A stretch of DNA of 64,000 bases from Leptolyngbya sp. Cla-17 (lineage in GTDB: Bacteria > Cyanobacteriota > Cyanobacteriia > Leptolyngbyales > Leptolyngbyaceae). Below are positions 43,802 through 53,809 of this stretch, one piece after another. The position numbers and the translations under genes are program-made. The stretch lies in the NCBI RefSeq assembly GCF_016807185.1, contig NZ_JAEVYN010000005.1:80071-144070 (forward strand). The letters are read 5' to 3'. Numbering within the stretch: position 1 is the first letter of the stretch; each line of letters begins with the position of its first letter. The notes under the pieces are model-generated. The model saw only the letters and a list, made by a program, of their open reading frames with translations. It searched no databases and was not told the origin of the DNA.

Positions 43802-46179
43802 GGTGCAATACCAAGTAATTGGGCAACGAGTGGGAGAACGGTATCGGCGCGATCGCTATCAAACGAACCTGCTTTGACGAATACAGGGGTATGACTATTT
43901 CCCTGCCGAACTCGCTCTCCCATCTGACGACGTTCAGGGGCAGCGAAGGTAGAAAAGGTGCGACGCAACAGCGGCAAAATTGTAGTAAACGTCTCACTTG
44001 ATAGCTGAGTCACCCAGTCGTCTAAAACTTGCCAAAGCGTTGAGTTATGGAGCAGCAACAACCCACTGCCTGCCAAAAAGCCTTCAATCCAGGTGGCAGC
44101 TTGAGCCGGTTCGCTGGCAGTTGAGAGTGCTAATCCCAGTCGTCGTGCCGTAGCTTCTGGCTGCAAAACTCCGGCTTCAAAGAGTAGGCGACAGCAGCGC
44201 CCCGCGACCAGTCCATGTAACTCCTGCTGGTCTACCAGTTGAAGAAGAACCTGTTGCCACATTTCCAATGCATCTGGTTGTTGAAGGATCGCGATCGCTC
44301 CATTCATGTCGTTCACCTGCTGATGCATTTGGGTTGCCGCATCATCGTCCAGAGAAGCCGCAGCAAGCGGTAGACCAATGCAAACGCGAGTGATCAGCCC
44401 ACTAACGATATGCTCAACCGTTGTCGTTTCAAACTGGCGTACTGTACCGTAGCGCATCACATTGACTAGAGGCGGCAAAGCATTCATCAGATGTGCCATA
44501 TCGCTTGCCAGAGCCGCTTCTGATTCAAGACAGCGCATCAGGTGGACGATCGCCTGGGGGAGGTTTGCCAGCAGGGTTTGATCAATCAGCTTCGTGAGGT
44601 CAGGTAGGTTGGCTTGATTGGCGCGATCACATGTCCAGGTCGTGGCAGCCGTTTCAATCGTATTGCCCCAGATGCCTGCTTCAATCAAGTGAATGGCAAA
44701 CTCTGGTTGCCACTGGAGCTGCCAGGATTCGCGGAAGGTGCCTTTCGTGTTACCTGTGGACTGTTGCCGTCCCCAAGGAATCTGCAATAGGTTGAGCCGA
44801 TGTAACAGGTGTGATCGCTCTAAATCTAGAGGCTTACGAAGATCCAGATCCAGCGTTGTTTCGGTTGCTGCTGGTTTAAGCCGCAGTCGCTTCTGCTGTC
44901 GCTGCAAATCCTGCTGTAGAGGAATCATGGGGGTTTCGGCAGGCACCTTACCCAATCGTTCACCCACAATGAGCTGCTGCTGAATCAACTGCATGGGCAG
45001 TGCATCACCAAAACAAAGAACCGTCTGGGTTGCTTCGTTCAATTCAGGAAGACCCGGAAGGGGGCGATTGCGCAATGCTGCTAATGTTTCCGCTAATCGA
45101 ACCGCTTCAATGACGCTGGCGGAAGAGGCATCTAGGTCTTGTTTTCGTAACAGTCGAGCAACCTTCGTCATCCAGCGAATTGAGGTGTGGAAGGGAGTGA
45201 GGATTGAGAGTTGGGGGTTGGGGGTTGGGTTAGCTGGTGAATCTGTTTCCCATCCCCTATCCCCTATCCCCCGTCCCCTATTCCCCATTTCCCACAAATG
45301 CTGATACCAACCAGGAGATGCAATTCCTGCTCCGTAGCCACTGCTAATCGTCAATCGTCCATATGTCCAGGGAACCCAGGTCGCTTCAACCTTAAGTTTT
45401 GGGAGTCCCTTTAGCAGGGCAACATCTTCTGTGGCGCATGGCATCGTCGCCAAAGCAGGCGCGTGCCATGCGCCACAGACAACGGCAATTCGTTGAAAAC
45501 CTTGCTTTTCTGCGTCGCGGATGGTCTTCCGCATGTAGGCTTCTCGATACGGTTCCAGTGGGGATTGGGAGGTGGGGGCTTGGGAGTGAGGATCAGTTTC
45601 TATGTGCGATCGCAGCACACTCATCGCTTCTAGAATGGCAGCAAACAACTCCGTGCTATCCTGCCGTTGTTCGACCAGATGTTCCCACCAACGTTCGCCA
45701 TCGCTGTATCCTGCTGCTTGGGCAAGAAGGCTCAAGGGATCATCATAGGGATTAGGAATTGGGGGTTGGGGGAGTACTTTTGATGATTCTGTTTCGGCTT
45801 GCTCTCCATCCTCCGACGGCTGTTCTTGATTCGCGAATTCCTGTTCCTTATCTTCCATTCCCATTGCAAGTCGATGAGTTTGGGGTAAATCCATGAACCG
45901 GACAGGAATCTGCTGAGTCAGCCCATAGTGAATGGCTTGCCACTCTGGAGAAAACACTGCAAAAGGGTAATAAGCTGCCTGCTGAGGGTTTTCGGGTGCA
46001 TAAACCAGCAATGCGACAGGTGGACGCATCTGAGGATCAATCAACAGCGGTAAAACTGTCTCTGCATCAGGCGGTCCTTCCACCAGCACAATATCTGGCT
46101 GAAGTTGCGTCAACGCCTGACAAAGACTGCGAGCAGAGCCAGGTCCATGATGACGAATTCCAAAAATGTGAATTGACAT
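43798..46179 (-). CDS. DUF5682 family protein of the MoxR/VWA cluster
   Basis: 793 residues. The N-terminus (IHIFGIRHHGPGSARSLCQALTQLQPDIVLVEGPPDAE) and a later 'VVCGAWHAPAL' are family hallmarks, with His/Glu residues placed as in ChaN/EreA-like hydrolases, so a hydrolase fold is plausible. Long helical repeats fill the C-terminal half. Heptamer repeats have been inserted in frame (around 45211-45294, 45561-45590 and 45751-45770), encoding Pro/Gly/Arg-rich linkers (GNRGRGIGDRG, NPTPNP, PQPPIPNP). The VWA gene overlaps it by 4 nt; MoxR ends 11 bp before it. Its biochemical role is unknown. Confidence 0.9.
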   Translation of the reverse strand: MSIHIFGIRHHGPGSARSLCQALTQLQPDIVLVEGPPDAETVLPLLIDPQMRPPVALLVYAPENPQQAAYYPFAVFSPEWQAIHYGLTQQIPVRFMDLPQTHRLAMGMEDKEQEFANQEQPSEDGEQAETESSKVLPQPPIPNPYDDPLSLLAQAAGYSDGERWWEHLVEQRQDSTELFAAILEAMSVLRSHIETDPHSQAPTSQSPLEPYREAYMRKTIRDAEKQGFQRIAVVCGAWHAPALATMPCATEDVALLKGLPKLKVEATWVPWTYGRLTISSGYGAGIASPGWYQHLWEMGNRGRGIGDRGWETDSPANPTPNPQLSILTPFHTSIRWMTKVARLLRKQDLDASSASVIEAVRLAETLAALRNRPLPGLPELNEATQTVLCFGDALPMQLIQQQLIVGERLGKVPAETPMIPLQQDLQRQQKRLRLKPAATETTLDLDLRKPLDLERSHLLHRLNLLQIPWGRQQSTGNTKGTFRESWQLQWQPEFAIHLIEAGIWGNTIETAATTWTCDRANQANLPDLTKLIDQTLLANLPQAIVHLMRCLESEAALASDMAHLMNALPPLVNVMRYGTVRQFETTTVEHIVSGLITRVCIGLPLAAASLDDDAATQMHQQVNDMNGAIAILQQPDALEMWQQVLLQLVDQQELHGLVAGRCCRLLFEAGVLQPEATARRLGLALSTASEPAQAATWIEGFLAGSGLLLLHNSTLWQVLDDWVTQLSSETFTTILPLLRRTFSTFAAPERRQMGERVRQGNSHTPVFVKAGSFDSDRADTVLPLVAQLLGIAP

Positions 46180-46190
46180 AAGGTGTGCCC

Positions 46191-47345
46191 CTAGAGCATC
46201 GCACGGCTAGCGCGATACAAATCTTTCCAACCGTCCCGCTCCTTGACAACGGTTTCCAGATACTCCTTCCAGACCACCTGATCCTGAACAGGGTCTTTCA
46301 CAACCGCTCCAACTAAACCAGACATCAAATCACTAGCCGTTAGAGAGCCATCACCAAAGTGAGCTGAGAGGGACATACCACTGCTCACGACTGAAATCGC
46401 TTCTGCTGGGCTGAGTGTTCCCGTTGGAGATTTGAGTTTTGTTTTGCCATCAATGGTGACTCCACTTCGCAATTCTCGAAAGATCGTCACCACCCGCTGA
46501 ATTTCCTCCAAAGCCGGCACCTCAGCAGGCAGTTCTAAGGCTCGTCCCAGGCTTGTCACTCGTTGTTGAACAATGCTGACTTCTTCTTCGATCGTATTGG
46601 GAACAGGTAGAATCACCGTATTAAACCGACGTTTGAGAGCACTAGAGAGTTCGTTGACACCGCGATCGCGATTATTCGCTGTGGCAATCACGTTAAACCC
46701 TTTGGTCGCCTGCACTTCTGTGTTCAGTTCGGGAATCGGCAATATCTTTTCAGATAAAACAGTAATCAATGTATCTTGCACATCCGAAGGAATACGAGTG
46801 AGTTCTTCTACACGAGCGATTTTTCCATCTGCCATTGCCCGCATCATGGGGCTGGCAACTAACGCCTCCATTGAAGGACCGTCTGCCAGCAATCGAGCAT
46901 AGTTCCAGCCGTAACGAATGGCTTCTTCACTCGTGCCAGCCGTTCCCTGAATCAGCCTGGTGGAATCACCGGAAACTGCTGCCGCCAAGTGTTCAGATAC
47001 CCAGGACTTGGCTGTTCCTGGAACGCCATACAGCAGCAAGGCGCGATCGGTCGCAAGAGTCGCGATCGCCACTTCCATCAAACGACGATTGCCAATGTAT
47101 TTGGGAATTACTTCAAAACCGTTGTCCAGTTTGCTTCCCAGTAAGTAGATTGATACTGCCCAGGGGGAAAGCTTCCAATTTGGCGGGCGTTGGCGTGTAT
47201 CAGCTTTTGCAAGTTCTTCGAGTTCGTGAGCAAATTGCTGTTCAGCGTGTTCGCGGAGGAGAGAGGGAGTGGGAGATGGGGGTTGGGAGTCGGGGGTTGG
47301 GGGTTGGGAATTGGAATGTTGAGGTTTAGATTTTGTGGTTGCCAT
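46191..47345 (-). CDS. MoxR-type AAA+ ATPase of the cluster
   Basis: 384 residues. Walker A GVPGTAKS at 107-114; MoxR-type order with an ATANNRD sensor-1 segment and ELSSALKRRF after it. The first 30 residues are Pro/Ser/Gln-rich and encoded by heptamer repeats (47262-47320). MoxR ATPases act as chaperones, usually with a VWA partner, as here. Between DUF5691 (77 bp upstream) and DUF5682 (11 bp downstream). Confidence 0.93.
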   Translation of the reverse strand: MATTKSKPQHSNSQPPTPDSQPPSPTPSLLREHAEQQFAHELEELAKADTRQRPPNWKLSPWAVSIYLLGSKLDNGFEVIPKYIGNRRLMEVAIATLATDRALLLYGVPGTAKSWVSEHLAAAVSGDSTRLIQGTAGTSEEAIRYGWNYARLLADGPSMEALVASPMMRAMADGKIARVEELTRIPSDVQDTLITVLSEKILPIPELNTEVQATKGFNVIATANNRDRGVNELSSALKRRFNTVILPVPNTIEEEVSIVQQRVTSLGRALELPAEVPALEEIQRVVTIFRELRSGVTIDGKTKLKSPTGTLSPAEAISVVSSGMSLSAHFGDGSLTASDLMSGLVGAVVKDPVQDQVVWKEYLETVVKERDGWKDLYRASRAML

Positions 47346-47422
47346 AGTTCATGCTCTGGTGTTGATAAAGTTAATGCAGAAAAATTATCCAAACTTGCTA
47401 GCTATTCCCCATCCCCCATCCC

Positions 47423-48994
47423 CTATCCTCCATCCCCCAGTCCAAATGCCTGTACCATCTCCTTGCGAAATGCTAGTAACGCTATCAGATCATTCATGCT
47501 GTTTATCCAATGAGAATCATTAGCTAGGCTTTCACGTAACCGCACGACTTCTGAAGTGAGGCTAACTGGAATAAAACGAGCAAATTCTTGGAGAGCAGAT
47601 CTAAGTTCCCAATCAGAATTTGAAGAAGTTTTGGTGTGATCCAAATGTTCTTCTAAACCATCCAAAACGAGACGAGCTAAGTCAAAGCTCCATAGTTTGG
47701 CACTGGAACGAAGCAACCAAATCGTTAATGAATCATTGATTTTTCTGTGAAAAACCTGGAACAGATCAATTAAGAGAGCATCACGTCGATCAGGTGCAAG
47801 CGTCTTAAATAGATCCTCGACACTGATTTCAATTAGTGCAGCATCGCTAATTGATACTTGGTCGGTGAAGTAAAGTTTGAAAATAGCTTCCAGCCACACC
47901 TTGTTGGTTTGACGTTTTGCTGCCAGAGCAAATCCGTTTAGCAAAACCATTTGCCAATCATGAGATTGGATCAGCTTGACGATTTCCTCTGGGCATAGTT
48001 GCCATCGCTCTGTCCAGTTGTTGAGGGGTGTAGCCCCAATCATCTGTAACAACCACCAAGCTTTCTCACCCACTTTGGCATTAACAGCAGCGGTTAGTTT
48101 TGGCTCAATTCCCAGCTGTATCAAAGTGTTATCTAACTGCTCAGGTAGCTGTACCTGCAAAGATAAATCTTTGTTTTGTTCAAGTATGAGGCAACGGCAA
48201 ACGTGTTCTGTTACCTGTTGGCACAGGCGTGAATCGGGCAGACTCGCGAGTAAATCTACTGCAACTCGCCGGACTTCCTTACTACGATCGCCCAATCCAT
48301 CTTCTAGAAATGGCTCATCTGTCAGGCTGAGTCCAATGCGGAAGGCTTCCAGGAATTTGGCTCGATCGCTTGCTGTTTCTTGCTTCCAGGTTGATTGCAG
48401 CAATTCTCTAGCGTGCTCAGGATTGTGCGATCGCAGACCTTGCAAATAGAGCAAGCGTGCTGATGGCTTTCCTGTTTCCCAGTCTGCTTCTGTGGTTAGA
48501 GCCACTGCATAGTTCCAATCCGAATTCTGTGCGGCTAGCCAACGTCCCCGTTGTCCTAAAACAGGTAGAACAGACGCTCGCAATTCTCGTTGCTGTCGTC
48601 CTTTGTCTAGCAGCGATGGGAGCAGCATCTCAGGCACACGCTGTCCAGCGATCGCAGCGTTCTCTAACCACTCACTCAACAGATGCTGAAACTGCCCCTC
48701 AAGAATTTGCTGCAAATAACGCGCCGCACGAGGACTGCACCGGGGAAGATCTTCTGCTGAACAGGATTCTCCTTGAGCCATCGATCGCACTTCGGGAAGC
48801 CATCCAACGTGCTGATGTAGAGACACAACCCCAACCGCAGAGAGGAGTGCCGCTTCGTTGGGGCGATCGCTTGATTGAGACAGGTAGTGTCCTAAATTGC
48901 CTGAGATGTTTGGTAGCTGAAACGGTTGCCGTTCTGTGCCGAGCAAAGCAGCAGAGGCGATCGTCCGCCAGGGAGAATCAGTTGCCAAAGCCAT
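47423..48994 (-). CDS. DUF5691 family helical-repeat protein
   Basis: 523 residues. N-terminus ...WRTIASAALLGTERQPFQLP typical of DUF5691. The rest is alpha-helical, suggestive of HEAT-like repeats, e.g. 'LEDGLGDRSKEVRRVAVDLLASLPDSRLCQQV'. It overlaps the SWIM gene by 17 nt. Its last codons (GLGDGG) come from a heptamer tract, so the C-terminus may be extended or trimmed. Family seen with SWIM/MoxR/VWA proteins; role unknown. Confidence 0.88.
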   Translation of the reverse strand: MALATDSPWRTIASAALLGTERQPFQLPNISGNLGHYLSQSSDRPNEAALLSAVGVVSLHQHVGWLPEVRSMAQGESCSAEDLPRCSPRAARYLQQILEGQFQHLLSEWLENAAIAGQRVPEMLLPSLLDKGRQQRELRASVLPVLGQRGRWLAAQNSDWNYAVALTTEADWETGKPSARLLYLQGLRSHNPEHARELLQSTWKQETASDRAKFLEAFRIGLSLTDEPFLEDGLGDRSKEVRRVAVDLLASLPDSRLCQQVTEHVCRCLILEQNKDLSLQVQLPEQLDNTLIQLGIEPKLTAAVNAKVGEKAWWLLQMIGATPLNNWTERWQLCPEEIVKLIQSHDWQMVLLNGFALAAKRQTNKVWLEAIFKLYFTDQVSISDAALIEISVEDLFKTLAPDRRDALLIDLFQVFHRKINDSLTIWLLRSSAKLWSFDLARLVLDGLEEHLDHTKTSSNSDWELRSALQEFARFIPVSLTSEVVRLRESLANDSHWINSMNDLIALLAFRKEMVQAFGLGDGG

Positions 48995-50312
48995 AGTAAG
49001 AATCCTTTACCCAAACGCTCAATACATTTAAAAACGTGCCATCCCACTCGCCAAACACCGAAAGGGGATAGCCTCCACTCAGGGCTAGGAGTTGCCATCC
49101 TTGAGTTGCTTCCATGCGACGTGAGAGGGGCAACACTACACCCTGTTGATCTTGCAGCAGCCAGCCTTTCTCCTCCTGCCGTGGCATCACAGCTTGCAGC
49201 AGTAGAGGGAACCGTTCTAGCCAGGGGCAACTCGCTAATGCCTTGCTATAGGTAGCGATCGCCTCTGTAATCGACTCAGTACCGGGTGGGGTTTTTGGGA
49301 GGGCAACCGCTTCCTGACGAGTTTTGATCAGGGCACGCAAAGGATAAGCACTGGGATAAAACACCAACTCCGCTTCCAGACACGTTCCTGGTAAAAGGCT
49401 CTGCTCAAACGGTTGTTGCCCGTGGGCAAAATCCAGCAAGAGGGCAAAGGTGTGAGTGGCAATGCCATAGAGCCAGGTTCGCTGTGCCCGTAACCGTTCC
49501 TCTTCCTCGGTGCGTTGCCCAACCACTAGCCAAAGGTCTGCGTCAGCCTGCCCAGTCAAGACTGCCTCTTGATTCAGTGACCAGCCAAGTTGAGTCCGCA
49601 GGTCAGCTTGCACGGCGGTTGGCAAGGTTTCAATGCGCTCGAAGCCTTCGATGAGCAGATATAGCCGCCCCAATCGCTCCAGCACTCGATCGCTCCAATC
49701 TGCACCCGTGTGGCTGATGCCAGCCAGTTCTCGTAACTGTCGTGCCAGACCAGGAGCCTGAGCATCGACCATGCGAGCGGCGATCGTATCCCACATCTGA
49801 TAGGATTCCTGCGGTAGTGTTGCCAATCCCTGCCGCACCCGATCTTCTAGCCATAGGCGCAATTCCTGGATGCCTGCACTCACCTTACGCTGCCGTTCCG
49901 CTACCCGCTTGGCTTGTGCGATCGGATCGGCTGCCTGTTCCTGTCGTTTCGCCTGCTTCTCTGCTTGTTTCTCCGATCGCTGTGACCGACTGGCTAACCA
50001 GTCTGCCACCCAAACAGGGGGATCGGTCTCAACCATCTCCCCCGGTTGCTCTGCTAGTAACAAGAACAGCCCCAACCCATGCTTGCAGGGAAATTTACGG
50101 CTGGGGCAGCTACAACGAAACGCAGGTTCGCTCAGATCAATCTGTGCCTGATAGGGATTTTTGCCACTTCCCTGACACTCTCCCCAAATCACGGACTGCT
50201 GCCGACCTAAAGAACCCCATTTCTGACGAGTTGCCAACCCACGCCCATTTTTTGCAGAAGCGGCATCGGGTGCCAGCGCTAAGATCTGATCTGCTGTCCA
50301 TTGGGCAGGCAT
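48978..50312 (-). CDS. SWIM zinc-finger protein
   Basis: 444 residues. The SWIM motif C-x-C-x6-C-x-H is at residues 67-78 (CSCPSRKFPCKH), a small zinc-binding fold for DNA or protein contacts. The remainder is helical with Lys/Gln-rich linker (about 115-140) and has no enzymatic motif. First gene of the five-gene operon, followed by DUF5691 with a 17-nt overlap. SWIM-DUF5691-MoxR-DUF5682-VWA is a conserved neighbourhood in many bacteria. Confidence 0.9.
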   Translation of the reverse strand: MPAQWTADQILALAPDAASAKNGRGLATRQKWGSLGRQQSVIWGECQGSGKNPYQAQIDLSEPAFRCSCPSRKFPCKHGLGLFLLLAEQPGEMVETDPPVWVADWLASRSQRSEKQAEKQAKRQEQAADPIAQAKRVAERQRKVSAGIQELRLWLEDRVRQGLATLPQESYQMWDTIAARMVDAQAPGLARQLRELAGISHTGADWSDRVLERLGRLYLLIEGFERIETLPTAVQADLRTQLGWSLNQEAVLTGQADADLWLVVGQRTEEEERLRAQRTWLYGIATHTFALLLDFAHGQQPFEQSLLPGTCLEAELVFYPSAYPLRALIKTRQEAVALPKTPPGTESITEAIATYSKALASCPWLERFPLLLQAVMPRQEEKGWLLQDQQGVVLPLSRRMEATQGWQLLALSGGYPLSVFGEWDGTFLNVLSVWVKDSYYGFGN

Positions 50313-50453
50313 AGAAACTCCCCGTTAAACTTATGCAATGTCCCAACGCCTTCGTAACGTTTTTGGCTGAGGTGTGTCATCCGTATTCTTACGAAGCGCT
50401 TGGTTCAAATGTACTATATATGATTGCAAGAGTAAATTGCTGGAATTTTTGCG

Positions 50454-50837
50454 TTACAGCATGGCTAAGCTTCCGCATACTACGGCTTGTTGAATGTCGC
50501 TTTTGGTTTTGAAGGAGAACGACCTCGAAATTGTGGGTAGTTTTCTGGGTAGCTCGGTGCTTTGTTTGCTGTCAAGCAGGGGAAAGAATTGAGCGATCGC
50601 GACCCCCACCATTACCGCAGACACCACGAGCGATCGCGGCTCCTGAAACAAAATCAGCGGATTGACCAGCATCCCCGCCGAAATCAGGAAGAACGGCACA
50701 AACAGAGTATTGCTAATAAACTGAATCCGATTCATGAGCGGTCTGAGTTGCGGAATCAGTTGTGTAATCGCAATGCCTGTCAAAAACGCGCCAATGATCG
50801 GTTCAATCTCAATCAGTTTGGCGAAGTAGGACACCAC
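50454..50837 (-). pseudogene. Fragment of a Kef-type cation/proton antiporter
   Basis: About 75 residues match the membrane part of CPA2 antiporters (IEPIIGAFLTGIAITQLIPQLRPLMNRIQF...LFVPFFLISAGMLVNP), then the sequence becomes unrelated (SKQSTELPRKLPTISRSFSFKTKSD). Both ends of the normal protein are missing and the start would be a GTG without a good ribosome binding site. It is a remnant. Confidence 0.75.
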
Positions 50838-51154
50838 GCTTGCTTTTACACAAGTTTAGAAGCAGGTCGGCTGCTATGATTCTTTTTTAGCTGCTTCAGT
50901 TGATGTAGCCCTGTCAGCAGTCAATCAACAGATTAGTGATCAACGGAGTTATCACCAGGTTACTCAAGGCTATCGAACTAGGTAAGCATCGCGCCACTTA
51001 TAATTGGCATCGACGCTAGAGTGCTTATTCAGTCTACGTTTCAGGCGATTATGATAAACTTCCGCACGCTTCGCGGCTCGATTCCGTTAAACAGCACCCT
51101 TCGGACGCTGTATTCTCCGGACGCAGCAAGCTGCGGGGAAGTGACCCGAAGGAA
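50838..51154. other. Intergenic region
   Basis: 317 bases between the antiporter remnant and the acetyltransferase gene. It contains short CTTCGGACGC/CTCCGGACGC repeats near 51100 and no supported gene. Confidence 0.4.
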
Positions 51155-51784
51155 TTAAAGAATTTTTTGCCCCATCGCGTCAAATGCCTCAACTCTGGCT
51201 GCTGCCGCTTTACTCTTTGGGTAATCTTCTGCAAACAACGACCAAACCATCGAGTCTCGTTTGCATCCCTCATGATCTTCTTCGCGCTGCCGCAGGGTTG
51301 CTTCATGAGTAAAGCCCACTTTGCGTGGAACCGCTGCGCTTGCGAGGTTAGTTGGATCGCAGTGAATTTCTACTCGCGTCACCTGGTTCACCTCAAAGGC
51401 AACTTTAGTCAAAGCCGCTGCCGCCTCGGTTGCTAACCCGTGATTGATGTGATGGGCATCAACCCAGTACCCAATCTCTAGCGCATCGTCGTAGCTGTCA
51501 GTATGCAGCCCGATCGCTCCCAGCACTTGCGTTTCGTCAAGATTAAAGATGCCATAGTTAAAGTTCTGTCCTAAGTCGAACTCGCCACGAGATTGCCTGA
51601 GCCAGGCCACTCGCTGCTGCAAATCTTTGGGTTCCTCCCGCGCCCACGGTAGCCAGACTTTAAGATGCTCTAAACTTTGGGCGATCGCGGTTGATAACAA
51701 CGGTGCATCTGCTGGATTCCAACAGCGGATAACCAGTCGTCCAGTATGAATTCGATAGGCTGGACTGAGATGTTCTACTGGCAT
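51155..51784 (-). CDS. GNAT N-acetyltransferase (RimJ/RimL-type)
   Basis: 209 residues. A single GNAT domain: start TGRLVIRCWNPADAPLLSTAI, then 'IGYWVDAHHINHGLATEAAAALTKVAFE' with the acetyl-CoA binding loop (variation of Q/RxxGxG/A), then 'RVEIHCDPTNLASAAVPRKVGFTHEATLR'. Transfers acetyl groups to N-termini, amines or antibiotics; substrate unknown. Length is normal, with about 25 extra C-terminal residues. Confidence 0.88.
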   Translation of the reverse strand: MPVEHLSPAYRIHTGRLVIRCWNPADAPLLSTAIAQSLEHLKVWLPWAREEPKDLQQRVAWLRQSRGEFDLGQNFNYGIFNLDETQVLGAIGLHTDSYDDALEIGYWVDAHHINHGLATEAAAALTKVAFEVNQVTRVEIHCDPTNLASAAVPRKVGFTHEATLRQREEDHEGCKRDSMVWSLFAEDYPKSKAAAARVEAFDAMGQKIL

Positions 51785-52252
51785 AGTAGTTGGAACTCCT
51801 GCTGCTGAACCTGGTAAGGGTCTCTACAGCACCCCCCGTTCCCAATCCAGACGCTGATGCAAATTACTTCAGCAGCCTACTACAGCCTGATTGGACTACA
51901 ACGGGACTTAAGTAGTACAGAAAATCTCATGCTACAAGCGTAATCCTGGCCTGTTTACCCACCTACGATGTCGATTCTGTGGATGACTAATTGCTCGTTT
52001 CGCAACTATTCAAGCTCTACAAGCCTATTAGTAAAATGATGAGTTGCCTGACCGATTAGCAATTTTGGTAAGTATTGATACTTCTCCAGCAGATATGACC
52101 CTTTTTTACACGAATCGTTGCCATACGCCTAAGTTGAATGAATGTAGTTTTTAGTGGTGTCATTTGGTATGTTTCTAGCCAAGGATTCAATGACAATCTG
52201 ATCCTTGTACATTTGATGGGATACAAACCAAAGATGCCTGAATATCATGCTC
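51785..52252. other. Intergenic region
   Basis: About 470 bases between two minus-strand genes. It should carry the promoter of the acetyltransferase gene and any terminator of the GMC gene. I see no ORF, repeat or strong hairpin. Confidence 0.4.
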
Positions 52253-53809
52253 TCATCCTATCAATTCAATCAAATGATCACCCACTCGCAGTGCATTCGC
52301 AATAATTGTCAGCGTAGGATTCACAGCGGCACTTGAGCGGAAGAAACTCCCATCCACCACATAGAGATTATCCACGTCATGGGTGCGGCAGTTGAGATTT
52401 AGCACTGAGGTGGTGGGATCTTCGCCAAAACGGCAGGTTCCGCACTGGTGGGCAACTCCTTGCAACGATAGCTTTTTGCGGAAATAGAAGGACGCAGGAA
52501 TAATTCGCTCACCGCAGTTAATGCTTTTGAGGACTCCGATCCATCGATTTAAAAGGCGATTGTAAGCTTCAGTATTGTTTTCAGTGTAACTCAATTGAAT
52601 TGAATCACCGTGCAACGTGACGCGATTATTTGGCTCCGGTAGGTCTTCCGCCGTCAGCCACCAATCGACTGAGTGAGATGCGATCGCCTCAAAAGCATGC
52701 TGTTCTCGAAACGACAGACCCAGCACTGAAGGAGATTTCTGGGCAATCATGTCGGCATTGATTTTGCCTAGCAATTGCACATGACCCATCGGATAATCAA
52801 AATCCTCATCCCCCCAGTAAAAATCATTGACTGCTAATGTTTTCTGAAAAGTCGTCAAATTCGATTTTCTGGTGACTCCAATAATGGCTCCGTTCTGGTG
52901 CTTCATTAAGTTCCTACCAACCTGATCGGAACTATTTGCCAGCCCATTGGAATGTTGGTCATTAGCTGATTTCAATAGCAGAGCAGCAGAATTAATGGCA
53001 CCACAGGCAACCACGACAATATCACTTGAAAACAAATGACTTTCGCCATTCATTTCGACTTCTACGGTTGTGACTTCTCGCCCTGAAGGGCTGGTGTGTA
53101 ATCGCGTGACCTTTGCTTCCGTCAGCAGCGTGACATTGTGATATTGCTCGGCTGGACGGATACAGTTGACATCCGCATCCGCTTTTGCATCTACCAAACA
53201 GGGAAAACCATCACAGGTATTGCAGCGAATGCAGGCACTCAAACGGCGATTCACTTCATTTAACTTAATTGCTAACGGCAGATAAAAGGGATGGTAGCCC
53301 TGATGCTGCAATGACTCGTGAATCTCCTGAATGCGTGGTTCATGCCTGATAGCGGGATGGGGATAAGCCTCGCTTGCAGAAGGCTCTGTTGGGTCTATCC
53401 CGCGCTGACCATGCACTTCGTAAAGCTGTTCTGCCTGGGTGTAATAAGGCTCAAAGTCTTTGTACTTAAGTTGCCATTCGGGAGAGATGCCACCCTTGTG
53501 GATCACCTGATCAAAATCCTGTTCTCGCCAACGGAATAGGGCACCGCCGTAGACTTTGGTGTTGCCACCCACAAAGTAACCCACTCCGGGATGAATTGCC
53601 TGTCCTTTGTTGTCATACCAGATTTCTGAGGTATGGTAACGGTCTTTCTGTACAACTTGCACGGTGTCCCAGTTCTCTTTCTCTCTGGGCAAGAATGGTC
53701 CTCGCTCCAGGATCAAAATCTTTTTGCCCGTGGGCGCGAGACGATAGGCAAGAGTGCCACCGCCTGCGCCAGTACCGACGATAATCAGGTCGTAATGGGA
53801 TGTAGTCAT
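52253..53809 (-). CDS. GMC-family flavin oxidoreductase
   Basis: 518 residues. FAD-binding Rossmann motif GTGAGGG at the N-terminus, ILILERGP next, then 'GGNTKVYGGALFRWR'. A cysteine-rich patch (CIRCNTCDGFPC) follows at about residues 192-203. The C-terminal GMC domain ends with GVAHQCGTCRFG and DGSFFRSSAAVNPTLTIIANALR, which supply the catalytic His and Asn. Oxidises an alcohol or sugar; substrate unknown. A damaged relative is at 57985-58213. Divergent from the DM13 lipoprotein gene. Confidence 0.92.
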   Translation of the reverse strand: MTTSHYDLIIVGTGAGGGTLAYRLAPTGKKILILERGPFLPREKENWDTVQVVQKDRYHTSEIWYDNKGQAIHPGVGYFVGGNTKVYGGALFRWREQDFDQVIHKGGISPEWQLKYKDFEPYYTQAEQLYEVHGQRGIDPTEPSASEAYPHPAIRHEPRIQEIHESLQHQGYHPFYLPLAIKLNEVNRRLSACIRCNTCDGFPCLVDAKADADVNCIRPAEQYHNVTLLTEAKVTRLHTSPSGREVTTVEVEMNGESHLFSSDIVVVACGAINSAALLLKSANDQHSNGLANSSDQVGRNLMKHQNGAIIGVTRKSNLTTFQKTLAVNDFYWGDEDFDYPMGHVQLLGKINADMIAQKSPSVLGLSFREQHAFEAIASHSVDWWLTAEDLPEPNNRVTLHGDSIQLSYTENNTEAYNRLLNRWIGVLKSINCGERIIPASFYFRKKLSLQGVAHQCGTCRFGEDPTTSVLNLNCRTHDVDNLYVVDGSFFRSSAAVNPTLTIIANALRVGDHLIELIG

